Shown: positions 33,505-45,048 of the stretch, piece after piece
Position numbering within the stretch: position 1 is the first letter of the stretch
Layout: each line of letters starts with the position of its first letter
Assembly (NCBI RefSeq): GCF_052324685.1
Contig: NC_135222.1
Location: 12,101,373-12,165,372 of the forward strand
Origin: Brachyhypopomus gauderio
Taxonomy: Eukaryota > Chordata > Actinopteri > Gymnotiformes > Hypopomidae
Length of the DNA: 64,000 bases
Direction: 5' to 3'
Translations under genes and position numbers: made by a program
Notes under the pieces: model-generated
The model's input: only the letters and a program-made list of their open reading frames with translations
The model's database searches: none
Told to the model about the DNA's origin: nothing

Positions 33505-34017
33505 CTCATTGTGTAGACAGTATGTTGCCAAAAATGCACACATTTGAAAAAAAGGTCCAAATGAAGCGGATTACATTAAAAATGAACTGACTAAGAAAAC
33601 AACAGATGTTACTGTAAAATGTCTGTTGTTTGCTGGGAGAGGGTAAAATATTACATGTAATACTGTTTCTGTATTGCCATCAAATGTTAGTTTTTTTTAC
33701 AGTGGTTGTGCAGTGATTGACTATGTTCATCTCGAAAAGAGAATATGTGCTAGTGTTTGAAAGAATGATTGGATACTGAACCAGGTTTGCTGTGTTTTAA
33801 CAAAGTTGTTTGCATTGTGAAATGCAGAGTTGTTATTTAGTTAAGAAAATGCGCTTTTGAACACGATATTAACTATTTGGCTATTTGTGTGAGGTCAATG
33901 TGTTGCTGTGTTTAGAGTTTTGACAATGTATCACAAGTATTGGGAAATGCACGTTAGCAGTCGTCAAAAACTAATTGCACTTGAGTACATCAAATCTGCC
34001 ATATTTTGATTTTTCAC

Positions 34018-34267
34018 CACAATTGAAATTTATCCTCTGCTTTTTACCCATTTGTGCAGTTAGAAGACACACACACAAGTGATTACTAGGGGGCTGTGGA
34101 TGACACGTGCCCAAAGCGGTGGGCAGCCCTAGCCCAGTGCCCAGGGAGCAGTTGGGGTTAGGTGCCTTGCTCAAGGGCACCTCAGTCATGGCCTCAGGTC
34201 TGGGAATCGAACCCACAACCCTCCGGTCACAAGACCAGTTCCCTACCACCAGGCCATGACTGCCCAC
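34018..34267 (-). mobile_element. tRNA-derived SINE, minus orientation
   Basis: The minus strand begins GGGCAGTCATGGCCTGGTGG (an A-box-like region) and continues to a B box GTGGGTTCGATTCCC. The body contains CCCTTGAGCAAGGCACCTAA and ends AAATGGGTAAAAAGCAGAGG, with an AATTTCAATTGTGG tail. This is the layout of common fish tRNA-derived SINEs. RNA polymerase III promoter boxes are visible, but it is not a functional tRNA. Confidence 0.8.
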
Positions 34268-34271
34268 CATA

Positions 34272-34502
34272 CAGGGTTGCCAACTTTTAACGTTTGCTTG
34301 GAGTGAAATTTTAACCTGGAGGAGGTGGCGAGTGTAAATTGTTGGAGGAGGGGGGGGGGGGGGTGACGAACGTTAAATGGACACAAATTAAGTGTTATAT
34401 CGCGATCTGTCGATCGCCGGTGGTTGGCGCCAGAGCAAACTAGTAACTCATTGAATCATATATGTGGATCAGAGGTAAATAAACTGAGAGTTGGCAACCC
34501 TG
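34272..34502. mobile_element. hAT-type MITE, 231 bp, at the SINE head
   Basis: Ends are CAGGGTTGCCAACTTTTA and the inverted GAGAGTTGGCAACCCTG. CACCATA is duplicated at 34265-34271 and 34503-34509. It contains a G run at about 34350-34362. Confidence 0.88.
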
Positions 34503-34509
34503 CACCATA

Positions 34510-35116
34510 TTTTCATTAACTCACTCATCACTGATATGGTCACACAAACTTAAGTCGGGGCAAAGAGACTACTGTAGATGTAAGTTTAATATTCAAACTT
34601 TTCAGCTAGTAGACAAGTTAGCCACAACCTTCATGCCAGCAGTGCATGAATCAGCTAATGTAGCTAACGGCATTCCAATAAAATCATTGGAGTTATCTTG
34701 ATACTCATGGGTGAACTATCATATCACATTTTAACATTAGCAAAGTTAAACTACAAAAAAAATGTTCTATCTGAACATAAGTGACTTTAAACATGACTCT
34801 GACTTGAATGAAACCATAAAACTTACCTCAATCCATCAACAGGTAGGCTGCTGTTCTTCTCCTTGCCGCATTATTTTGTGAGCGTTTTACTCTCTTCTTC
34901 TCCTCCTGGGGTGGATTGCAGTTCTGTGATACATAGCACCAACTACTGCACAGGAGGGACCTAGCAGTCAATAGGTATTATTACTGATTACAAAACGCAT
35001 TAGGCTCTCAACAAAATTTGCGGTGCGGTGACGTCAGTCATCTGGGGTGACACTTGTCCAATCAGAATTCAGGGGGGTCCAGTGCCACCCCGGCCCTTGC
35101 TTTGGCTCCGCCTATG
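34510..35116. other. Right part of the host hAT; no gene recognised
   Basis: AT-rich, then a hAT-end segment with AGTGCCACCCCGGCCC. No coding sequence is supported. Confidence 0.35.
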
Positions 35117-35124
35117 CCAACAAG

Positions 35125-35755
35125 TAGTGCCTCAGTTTTGCCACTGTTGAGCTGAAATAAGTTGCTGCTCATCCATGTCTGTATATCCTCAAGACATATG
35201 GTAAGTTGTGACATGGTTCAGAGGAGCTTGGTGCAGTTTTAAAATAAAGTTGGGTATTGTCGGCATAGCAATGAAAGGACAACTCCTGTTTACTGATAAT
35301 TTGTCCAAGGGGTAACATGTAAATGATAAAAAGAATTGGGCCAAGAACCGACCCCTGTGGAACGCCACACATGACAGGAAGTTGCCTTATAACCACCCAG
35401 TAGAACATATTCTGTCCTGTCAGCCAGGTAGGACTGGTACCACTGCAATGCAGTTCCAGAGAGTCCAATGGTGTTGTAGAGGCGATCTGGTAGGATGGAA
35501 CGATCCACTGTATCAAAAGCCACTGTTAGGTCAAGAATAAGCAGGGATGGTGACCCTGCATTAGCTGACATTAGTAGATCATTTGTTACCCTAAGAAGGG
35601 CAGTTTCTGTGCTGTGTGCTGGATGGAAGCCAGACTGGAACTTCTCAAACATGCTGTTTCCGTTGAGATTGGTTCTGAAGTTGCAATGCAACTGCCTTCT
35701 CTAGGACCTTTAACAAAAAAGGAAGGTTGGAAATAGGCCTGTAGTTTGCAAGCAT
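35125..35755 (-). pseudogene. LINE reverse transcriptase fragment
   Basis: The minus strand encodes MFEKFQSGFHPAHSTETALL, then LILDLTVAFDTVDRSIL (palm motif A), then GVPQGSVLGPILFIIYMLPL, then FHCYADNTQLYF. The catalytic YADD box reads YADN, and two frame changes lie between blocks. It is related to the L2-type RT at 59636-61070 but is only the central part. It could not catalyse reverse transcription. Confidence 0.8.
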
Positions 35756-35761
35756 TTACAT

Positions 35762-36096
35762 CAGGGGTCACCAACCTTTTTGAAGTTGGGAGCTACTTCT
35801 TGGATACCAATTATTGCGGAGGGCTACCAGAAAGAAAGTTGTTGAGCGGGGGGGGGGAGGGGGGCGAACGAAAGTTGTTGAGCGGGGAGGGAATTGGGTT
35901 CATGTGCGCGTGTCAATTGCTAAGCGGGAAGACCGCTAGCAACCGCGGACAATCGCTAATAGCAGCAAAAACATAAGCGATGCAGCGCTTTGGTGCATGG
36001 CAATATAGTGAGCTGTTTTTAAAACAAGCCCGCGGGCGACTCATAACGTTCTCGCGGGTGACATGGTGCCCGCGGGCACCACGTTGGTGACCCCTG
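35762..36096. mobile_element. hAT-type MITE, 335 bp, in the SINE tail
   Basis: Ends are CAGGGGTCACCAACC and the inverted GTTGGTGACCCCTG. The 8-bp duplication ATTTACAT lies at 35754-35761 and 36097-36104. The interior is GC-rich, with a repeated GAAAGTTGTTGAGCGGGG unit. Confidence 0.93.
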
Positions 36097-36262
36097 ATTT
36101 ACATTTACGGCATTTGGCAGATGCCCTTATCCAGAGCGACTTACATTTTATCTCATTTTTATACAAGTGAGCAATTTAGGGTTAAGGGCCTTGCTCAGGG
36201 GCACCTCAGTAATGGCCTCAGGTCACAAGACCAGTTCCCTAACCGCCAGGCCATGACTGCCA
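36097..36262 (-). mobile_element. tRNA-derived SINE with LINE-like tail, minus orientation
   Basis: The minus strand starts GGCAGTCATGGCCTGGCGGT and proceeds to CCCCTGAGCAAGGCCCTTAA. It ends GTCGCTCTGGATAAGGGCAT plus CTGCCAAATGCCGTAAATG, the well-known fish SINE tail. The B-box part (GTTCGATTC) present in the 34018 copy is missing, so this copy carries an internal deletion. Confidence 0.8.
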
Positions 36263-36827
36263 TGATATGGCCAGTCTGCAATGAGAGATTCACAAACTGA
36301 TTGATGAAATGTAAAAAATGCCATGTCAGCAAATACACAGGCAACACTACACAGCAAAGCCAGAGCTAAAGATAAGGAAACACAAGAGAGTTCTATACAT
36401 GAGAACTTAAACAAATAAAAATGCTCATGGGAAATGAACCAATTAAAGGGCTTGATACACACAACAGGCAGAAACTAAATGCAACATGTAAGGTTATCCA
36501 GCAAGAGCATACAGCAGACATGACACCCTAGGGTGGGAAACTTTTATGATGTGCTTAGGAATACACTAGAGTGCTTTGGTGAAGTAACAAATTTGTGTGC
36601 GTGTGTTGCTTTTCACTGACACTTTTCACCTGGTTGTTGTGACGGAGAATATCTACTCACAGTACTGAATATGCATAAATAACACAAGGTAGTAGTGTTT
36701 TTCATTTGTCACATCTGATGTTTGTGTGTAGAGTTTTGATGCAAAATATGGTTTGGGCAAGAGTTGAAAGAGTTTTGGTTGAAGTGTTAGTTTTTCCAAA
36801 AGTGTGAGATGTTTTGCGTGTTGTGTT
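36263..36827. other. No recognised feature
   Basis: No coding or repeat structure beyond a few short GTGTTTG-type runs. Confidence 0.35.
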
Positions 36828-37237
36828 TGTGACGCCGGGACAGAAGCAGCAGGAGGCAGAGGCTGAGAGTGACTGGCTTTATTATCCATTATAATAGAAC
36901 TCAAATACTCAGGCCACTTGGCAGGACAAACACAATAAGAAGATCAAAGAAGAAAATGAATGTAACAAAATCAACGGGATGCAGCAGTCCAAAGTGCAGA
37001 GCAGCTCTTCTCAGAAGCGATGCAAGGGTGCAGGCTAAATGCGCAGCGCTAGACAGTGCTACCTGTGAGGATATATACAACCCCAACCTGATTAAGTGAC
37101 AGGTGTCAGTTTTCGGGTGATTGTGATGGAAGGAGTGTCCGAATGAGAGGATGTGCTCTGTGATGTTGTGGGCATGTGTGAGAGAAGGAATGCGTGTGCG
37201 CGCCCACTTGTGGCGATCTGGCTGACCCACCGTGACA
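36828..37237 (-). repeat. Candidate solo LTR, minus orientation
   Basis: The minus strand begins TGTCACGGTGGGTCAGCC and ends GTCCCGGCGTCACA. A TATATA box (GTTGTATATATCC) and an AATAAA about 40 bases from the 3' end are in the right order for an LTR. Flanking 5-mers (GTGTT and GTGGC) match at only three positions, so the duplication is weak. The ends resemble the TGTCACG…TCACA ends of the other LTR families in this window. Confidence 0.5.
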
Positions 37238-37554
37238 GTGGCATTGGCTGCTGGGTGTTATGTTTTGACAAAAGGATACATACTTTCATAAATTGCATCT
37301 TAGCATCTGCAAAAAGGACATCCCAAAGAACAGAACTCACCCTAACTCTGCAAACAAAACGTCAGGCTTGTAAAAGCATAAGTACTTCATTCTTGGATTT
37401 CCATTACTGTTGACACCTCCATGGAAATCCAGGCACATTTCTTTTCGTGTTTAGACCTAACTTCCTCCACTAGGCTTTTATATTTACAATTTTTTATGAC
37501 TGCTAACAAGCATTTACCAGTACCGACACTTACACAGCAACACATCTATCAAAT
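37238..37554. other. No recognised feature
   Basis: Nothing supported here. Confidence 0.35.
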
Positions 37555-38340
37555 CAAACCAAAATGTATTTATATAGCACTTTTTACAACAATTGTTGTC
37601 ACAAAGCAGCTTTACAAGTGTCCAAGTCCAAGCCAGTGAGCAACTTGAGTGAGCATGTGCAGTGACAGGATGACAGCGCCCCAGTTTACCATTAAACCCT
37701 TTGCCCGTGAACACCTGGATCTGTACCTTTATCTAAGGGGGCACATTAGTTATCAAACTCTAAACTAAATAAGTAAGTTTTCAACCTGGACTTAAAGATT
37801 GAGACTGTGTCAGAGTCCCGGACACATTCTGGAAGGTTATTCCATAGTTGAGGGGCCTTATAAGAAAAGGCTCTTCCCCCTGCTGTTACCTTATTAATTA
37901 TTGGAACTAATAAGAGGCCAGCACCCTGTGATCTTAGTGGACGTGGGGGTTCATAATAGGAAATAAGCTCTGGAGGTAATCAGGAGCAAGCCCATGCAGT
38001 GATTTATAAGTCAGTAGAAGAACTTTTAAATCAGTACAGAATTGCAGAGCCAATTTAACTGGGAGCTTATAGGACTGGTCTGATGTGATCGAATCTAATG
38101 ACATTGTTAGGTACACACATGAAATTGAACGAGCCCAGGAGACCAAATTCAGGGCCTTGTGCTTTTCAATTTTCCCATCTTGAATAACAGGAGAAACTCT
38201 TGACTGAAAGGCAAAAATCAGCAAGATTACATTTTTGTGTTTAGGTAGGACACTGGAAAAGAGAGTTGGTTTCAACTCAGTTTCAACTACTTGAATGAAT
38301 AACAAAAATATACTACCTTGTTGTCGATGCCATATGAAAT
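37555..38340 (-). mobile_element. LINE 3' region with C-terminal ORF fragment
   Basis: The minus strand encodes FCTDLKVLLLTYKSLHGLAP then DYLQSLFP, the conserved LINE C-terminal block. A long decayed region follows and ends in a tail with AAGCTGCTTTGTGACAACAA and TATATAAATAC. It is heavily mutated. Confidence 0.55.
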
Positions 38341-38953
38341 CTAGCATGCCCCTCTCTGCAGTCTCTGTTAGTAGCTTGGAACACAATTCTGTATATATAA
38401 GATATCAGATATAAATCTGAATTTATGTAATCACATAACATATAACAAGGGCTCCATATATGTTGCTGTAAGTGTTGATTCTTAAATGAATCACACTTTT
38501 TTATGTTTACTGACATGGATAATTAGCATATGTCTTCACAGAACATTCTCCTAAAAGTTTATGACTGTAGCTTCTCTGTGGCAGTTTCCCACTCTGTGGA
38601 ATCGAAAGCGAGGTGCAGAGAATCACATCAAAAAGTAAATGAAAATGATGATCATGCTTTACTCCCACCTATGGAAGAGTTGACATGGGTGATGTAGTGG
38701 ACCAGATGTCACTTGTAATTCTATTTTTTTGTTGGTCTAAATGTGTATATGTGTGTGCATTTGTGTATTTGTGGGCAAGAGTATTTAACTTATAGATTGA
38801 GGTTGCCTCCCTAAGGAGAACTCAAATTCAACTAGATGTGCATTTCCTGAAGGAAATACATAGTGCTTGAAAAGAGATGCAAGTCTCTGTGTGTATGCGT
38901 GTGTCTAGTGGGTTTGACAGAGATATGTGTATGAGAGAGATGTAAGTATGTTT
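38341..38953. other. No recognised gene
   Basis: No feature supported apart from short TG-rich patches leading into the microsatellite. Confidence 0.35.
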
Positions 38954-39295
<342 letters not shown>

Positions 39296-39299
39296 AGAC

Positions 39300-40738
39300 A
39301 TTCAAAAATAACTGTCACTCTCACTTTTTCTCTGAGTGGAAAAACCTTGTTTTAGTGTGATTTGCACCATCTGTACAAATGGTCGTAGTTTGGGATACAT
39401 TTACCTTATCTCTGAACCGAAGAGATTTTGTGAGAGAGGACCCCTTGCCGATGATTTTGGTGTAATTGTGTGCGGTTTGACCCAAAAATGACTGATTTAT
39501 GACAAGTTAAAAACACAGAAAAATCTCAACAAAGCTGATTCTGATTCTGAGAAATGTATATGGGGGCCAAATAAATGCTCATAACTCTAAAACTAATTGA
39601 TCAATTGACGAGATATTTTGGCCTGCCAGAAAGGACAAGTTTCTCTGCCATGTAAAATTAAATGGCGCTTCTAGGTGAAGGTGTAAGGATTTTACAGCAG
39701 TTTATCCAGGAGATTTTTGATCATAAAGCATATCAGAGCTTGCTTTTTGATAACCTCATGAGAGGAAGCTGGAAATTGTGTGTCCTGTGTATTAAGTCTC
39801 TGTTCTGTGGTTGAAACACTCAAGGCCAAAGAAGAAACAAGCCTACAGAATGCTAAAATTGCTGATCCAGTCATGCTGTGGTTAATTTGTAGGCTGAATG
39901 GAAACATTTTTACTTGTGACTGAAAGGCAAAAAACATGCGTGACTGAAGGAGAGCAGTGGCCTGCAGTTAGTTTCTCATTAGAGTGGCAGAGTAGGTGGT
40001 GGAAATGCTGAGGCATCCACTATAAGCCAAGGAGTATGTCACCATCAACACAGCATGCAAACAGGTCTAGCTGAAATTGAGCTAAAGAGGTTCACATCCT
40101 TCCTGCTCCTTATGAACAGAAAAAAACTGCAGAAATTGTGATACAGTCTCACCACATACTGAGTTTCATCATTGATGCTATCTAAGTTCCAAAGCTTAAC
40201 TGAGTCTTCTATACAAATAATGTTTATGCACATGCAATTGTAATAAGCAGGCAAAGTGAGTGTGTATGTATGTTACACATAAAAACACTGCTGATTAAAT
40301 AATACAAAGGATTTATTGGCACCATTTAGCATTATAAAGATTACAAGAGTAAATGCCCCTCTGTCATGTGAAAACATTACAATAAAACATACATTAACAA
40401 ACCATTTTACATTTTAAATACTGTCATTACTCACAGAATGCACAAAGTCATCAACATTAACAAAATAACACAATAACAAAATCATACTGCATTCAAATGT
40501 TATATGAATATAATATACTCAAAACACACTTAATTCATATCTTAATATTCACAAAATACACCACATTTATATGCTAATAGTGTTTTGCATATTGCTTAAA
40601 CTACCCAGCAGCAATACAGAATGAGGCTTTGGGCTGGTGTAGAGCTGTGATGTGGACAGGGGGTTTCTCACTAGGGGCTTTTGTGGTTATCACCTCTCTA
40701 AAAAGGTTACTCATAACATTACAGTACTGTGTACTTAC
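39300..40738. other. No recognised gene
   Basis: AT-rich intergenic DNA with no supported ORF or repeat structure. Confidence 0.35.
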
Positions 40739-40792
40739 AGTGGCAAAGATATGCAAATACATAATCAGAAATACATTAAATATGGAGGACAT
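40739..40792 (-). other. Possible orphan signal-peptide exon
   Basis: The minus strand reads MSSIFNVFLIMYLHIFAT, a short hydrophobic leader, directly followed by a consensus donor GTAAGT (40733-40738). It lies 210 bases past the receptor gene's stop on the same strand. Its phase (0) differs from the phase-1 leader exon of the receptor gene, and no downstream Ig exon was found, so it may be chance. Confidence 0.2.
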
Positions 40793-40910
40793 TTTCTCCA
40801 CAATTGTCCTCAATATGGATTCAATTTATTCACAGCAGCTTTCTCTTTCATGCATGTTCCCTGTCAATGAATTGCACTTTTTGCATGTGTAAAGTTCAAC
40901 ACAATATTCA

Positions 40911-40916
40911 TTTATT
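40911..40916 (-). terminator. Poly(A) signal for the ITIM receptor gene
   Basis: AATAAA on the minus strand, 89 bases after the stop codon. Confidence 0.55.
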
Positions 40917-41004
40917 GCCTCAAGTATGTTGTGCACTGAGGACAAACCATAATGATTCAAGTCATTTACAGTTCTGGTTTTCTGGTGCTTGGTCTGCTCT
41001 AGTC

Positions 41005-44000
41005 TCATGTTCTCTTTCTCTGAGGAGGGTAGAGGATGGTAGCATATTCTACTCCTTCCTGGACCTTTGGTGCCTCTGCTAGGGTTGGTCTGTCTGGTTG
41101 TTTATGAAAGTTCAGAACCCCATACTCAATAGTGCTCACAGCAGGTACTGTACTGCGCATTGGGCATTGTCTCTGAAACATCACACAGCACAAATTCAAT
41201 GGATAATTCAATGTAATTCAAAGGATAATGTTCATTTCATGATGTAGAATCAAATGTTGTATTCATACCTGCTGTGAACTGGGGCTCTGTGCTGGTGTGT
41301 CATCTGTAAAAAAAGCTTCAAAGATTAATAATGTTACTCATACTTTATGCATTTCTGGTCTGGTCTGTTTTTTTGTGTCTTCAATTGAAGTCATTTAGAC
41401 AAGTTAAAATGACAAATAAGCTCAATAATGTTTCCAAAGTTCTAGTTTCCAGAGTTGAGGGTGAGGAAGGAAGCAGCTCATAAGTTCACAGTGAGTGCAT
41501 TTCATACTTTCCAACGCTTAATATTTCCGCAAACAAAACCTACCAAATTGTTATTTAGGCAGCTTTGGAAGAATCAACAAGGAACCGGATTTCATGGTTA
41601 TCTTATATATTTAAATTGTATACATTTTATGTCTTTATGTGCATGTCAATCTGGGTTGTACCTGTTTTTCTTGAAGTCCAATAGAACCAGCCCAACATTC
41701 CTGACAGCACAAACACAGGCATGATCACTAGGATACTGAAGATTAAGATCTTTGTGATAATTTCTGATTGGGTCATTTTCCTGGAATCATCATTACTGAC
41801 TGGAGTTTCTGCAAAAAATCAATAAACTTTTTATCCTGCATGTCACAGAATTTACAACTAAATATACAATATACAGTTTAAAATAAATTCCTAAACCTAC
41901 AGTAATAGAGTGAACAATAGCTGTAGAGTATGCTTTCAGATCATAACTATTGACATAGGGCTTTGTTATATTATATTGAATAAAATGTAGTGTCAATGTG
42001 TCTGGTTTTCTGAGAGAATGCTCACCTGCTGTTGTATTAGTATCAGAATATACAGTCAGATTAACTTTGTTGCTCTCAATAAGAACCATTTGTTGATTCT
42101 CTACATATAATGCCAGCTGATAAACTCCCATATGTGTTTTGCTGAGATGTGGGAAGTACAGATAAACGTTCGTGGACGATATGTTAATGTAGAACTGTGT
42201 ACAGTTTGAGGGGCTTTCAGTCCATTTGAAGCCTTCAATCTTTTTGTCATCTCTGCGCACAACCAAGCTCTTATAATCTATTTTACTGCTGTTCAGTGAT
42301 TCAAATGTGAAATTAATCCAGGCGTCCTTCCCAACTGTCTTATTAACGCTGCTGACATTAGATTCCACTGAAAGAAGAAAAGTGTGCAAGTAAAAATACT
42401 GAAGTAATAACAGCCATAAATTACAAAAATATTGTAATATTTATTTCACAACATTATAATGTGAGTACTTGCCCATTTAACCCTCTGAGGTTTCAGGGCA
42501 TTTTCTCAGGGCATTCCTTTAATCAAATTTACTTATTGCATGATGCCCATATCTCATATAAAAATGTTCAGACCAATCTCAGCTGTCTTCCTAATGAGTA
42601 TCATTTGACAATACAGCATAAAGAAATAGTATGGCCCTACAGCTGATAATATGAAGTCAGATTTTTAAAAGTGTTTCATATTTCATACTCGTGTAGGTGA
42701 TTATTTGGTTTTAGAAATAATTTTATCAAAGTGTTAGGTTCACAAAAGTAGTTAAATTAATATATATATAAATTGTATAATTTTAATAGCATAATTTTAC
42801 TGACAAAATTTCATTTCTGTGTTTACAATAAAAAAAAATTTACAAACAGCAAAACTGACCATTTTGATCTGTCTATTCATTCCAGGAGAGCAGCTCTCTG
42901 TCTCCGTTCTTTCTCTATTACACATTATAACTGTAGACATGATGGCTTTGGTGTAGTTTAAGATAACGCTTGTATACAAGTTTACACTCAGGTCAAAGGG
43001 TACAGTGTACAACAGGTTCGGAGGATTGACAACACATAAAAATGCCATGAAAACCTATAGGTGGCAAAAACATAAATTATATGTTGTTTATATGCTATAT
43101 GTCTTGGTTCCTCTCAATATATCTTCCTCATGCTCTTAGGGAGTTTTTTCTTGCCTCTGTCTCCCTTGGCTTGTTCACTGGGAGCCTGGACACTTGAAAA
43201 GCTGCTTTTTGACAGCAACTGTTGTAAAAGTTGTGTTGGAGCTGTGTTGAGCACTGTTTAGTGAATTAAACTTTATGCCAAAGCAATCTGTCCAATTTGT
43301 GTATCATATGAATACTCAGTTACGGATATGAAATTGCACATCTGAGCTGGGAGTATTGGCCAATACCAAATATAACTGATTCTACTGCCCTTTTTTTCTT
43401 TCTTGTTCATTTTAAAATCCTTATCATTGTACAGAATTGATAATGATTCTTCACACATTACATTAGAAGCTTTTAATAGCAACAGATAAAAGATTAATTC
43501 TACACAAAACAATTTGTTACACATTTGTTGCCGATTCAGACTGTATCACTTTGGCAGCTGGCTTGTCTTTCCATTTGGATTGTTGTTGGAGAGGCAAAGG
43601 GAATAACTAAATTATGGTTTAGTTTTTGAGTATCCTTGTTGGAATGTACTACAGATCAACACAAAAAATTAATGTCACTGCATCATATCATAGCAGTTAT
43701 GCAAAAAACAACAATCTTACTGTAAATCAAACTAAAAGGTTAGCTGGCAAATGACAGCAACAGTGTAGCTGTATTTTCAATGTTCAGTAATAGCTTGTTT
43801 CTACTTACAGTGATGTTTGTCTTACTGCACTGGAAGTAGTTTGGCCAGCTGAATGTTATGAATTGAAATTCAAATTACATCTGCTTGTAAGCTTATGGCG
43901 AGCACTCTGCCTAATTATAATTCAACCATTTAAACCTATATTGAATTTTATTTAGATTATTTCTTATGTGCATTATCAAATACCCAACTCTTTAAATATA

Positions 44001-45048
44001 TTTATCTAATTATATGTTTATTCTACAATTCTATGTTTAATGTACTTCTATGAGAAGTAGTACTTAATTATTATTATTTTATGTCTTTGAGGAAATTCTC
44101 TCTCTGCATTTAATCCATCTGGACTGAATACACACTAAATACAGCACTTAGCACAGCACCAATTAGCACAGTACATACCAGGGCAGTGATAAAAATATTA
44201 GTGGACAGTCACCTAATGCAGCAGCTGGGAAGCAACTTAGGGATTAGTTAGCCTTGTTTAAGGGCACTTCAGCCATGTCTGCCCCCTACAAATGCAGCCT
44301 AGTTAATTATTCAGTCAGTCAGTCAGCCAGCCAGCATATCTGTCTGCATGTTCTATCATGCGACTGTATTGTCAATATATATTAAACATAAATGTCTCAA
44401 TGCATCTGAGGTGATACTTTCAACCTGAAATACATAAAGTTATTTAAAAATGAGAATGGGTTGGTTGTAAAACTAGAAATCCTGAAGTCTTCAAAGGAGT
44501 TAGATACATTTTACACAGCACAGCTGTCACAGTTTCCATGATCCCAAGGAAATTACTAAGAATATCAAGACTGTTGTTTTTGTAGCTCAGTTGTCACTGC
44601 TCATTTTTACTTAAATATTAATCACACCTACCACACACACTGTAGCCAAAATTAGGCAAATGAACAACATATAATTTAAACCAAATCAAATTTCTGCCTT
44701 GAGAATGTCTATATGAATATAACAGATATGACAAGAAATAACAACTTTTTACATTGGTTAAAAATTGCTCATAATTGTCACTCTTATTGTCTTTGTTACT
44801 TTTAATATTAATTTCACCCACCACACTCCAGCCAAAATTAGGTATATAAACTAAATCAAATTGAAATTAAATCTAATTTCTGTTTGCATTCATCTTCTGT
44901 CTGGGGAAATATCTTAGATGCAACATTGTTTTTTTAAGGTGAAACAATTATAAAATAATCAGGTCACAATGAAATCAAGTTTCTCACCTTGAAGAGTCAT
45001 GTGTACCATGAATAAATAGAGAAAGAGTTTTTTGGTGTGAAGAAACAT
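41005..45048 (-). CDS. Single-Ig-domain transmembrane receptor with two ITIMs
   Basis: Five exons (44988-45048, 42026-42367, 41662-41808, 41269-41303, 41005-41172), all GT-AG, joining in phase to 250 residues. Exon 1 is a leader (MFLHTKKLFLYLFMVHMTLQ). Exon 2 is one V-like Ig domain of about 114 residues with several N-glycosylation sites (NVS, NFT, NIS, NLT). The F-strand region reads GVYQLAL where a canonical domain has Y-x-C, so the usual Cys pair seems absent, as in CD2/SLAM-type first domains. Exon 3 has a stalk and a transmembrane helix (ILIFSILVIMPVFVLSGMLG). Exon 5 carries IEYGVL (Tyr 212) and VEYATI (Tyr 238), both fitting the (I/V/L/S)xYxx(I/V/L) ITIM consensus. Inferred role: an inhibitory leukocyte surface receptor recruiting SHP phosphatases. 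The exact family is not assigned. Confidence 0.85.
42390..44987. other. Large first intron of the ITIM receptor gene
   Basis: Contains a decayed LINE-type tail on the plus strand at about 43082-43250 (TTGCCTCTGTCTCCCTTGGCTTG and AAAGCTGCTTTTTGACAGCA) and a SINE relic at 44095-44290. Two minus-strand frames (42797-43048 and 43273-43524) have no recognisable domain. No alternative Ig exon was found. Confidence 0.4.
44095..44290 (-). mobile_element. Degenerate SINE body relic
   Basis: The minus strand retains GGCTGAAGTGCCCTTAAACA, then a GCTTCCCAGCTGCTGCATTA segment and GATTAAATGCAGAGAGAGAA, parallel in order to the SINE at 34018-34267. The tRNA head is lost. Confidence 0.45.

Larger units (their letters stand above)
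28912..35116. mobile_element. Large hAT element carrying several later insertions
   Basis: The left end CAGTGGCGGAGCTAGA and the right end (inward) CATAGGCGGAGCCAAAG are related inverted termini. Flanks are CCAATAAG (28904-28911) and CCAACAAG (35117-35124), a 7/8 match to an 8-bp duplication. A transposase N-terminal fragment lies inside on the minus strand. The 6.2 kb length is due to an LTR element, LINE tail, DDE transposase fragment, SINE and two MITEs inside it. Confidence 0.65.

Noticed and set aside
34018-34267. tRNA-gene-like A and B boxes
   Set aside because: The boxes belong to a SINE head; there is no cloverleaf with anticodon stem and the body continues into SINE sequence.
36828-37237. 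Full LTR element rather than solo LTR
   Set aside because: No second LTR, PBS or internal sequence adjoins it.
42797-43048. Possible extra Ig or cytokine-receptor exon in the ITIM receptor intron
   Set aside because: Frame starting MAFLCVVNPPNLLYTVPF has no Ig strand pattern and no convincing splice sites.
43273-43524. Possible second leader exon (MCNKLFCVELIFYLLLLK)
   Set aside because: Hydrophobic start but no donor at a suitable place and no downstream partner; treated as chance.
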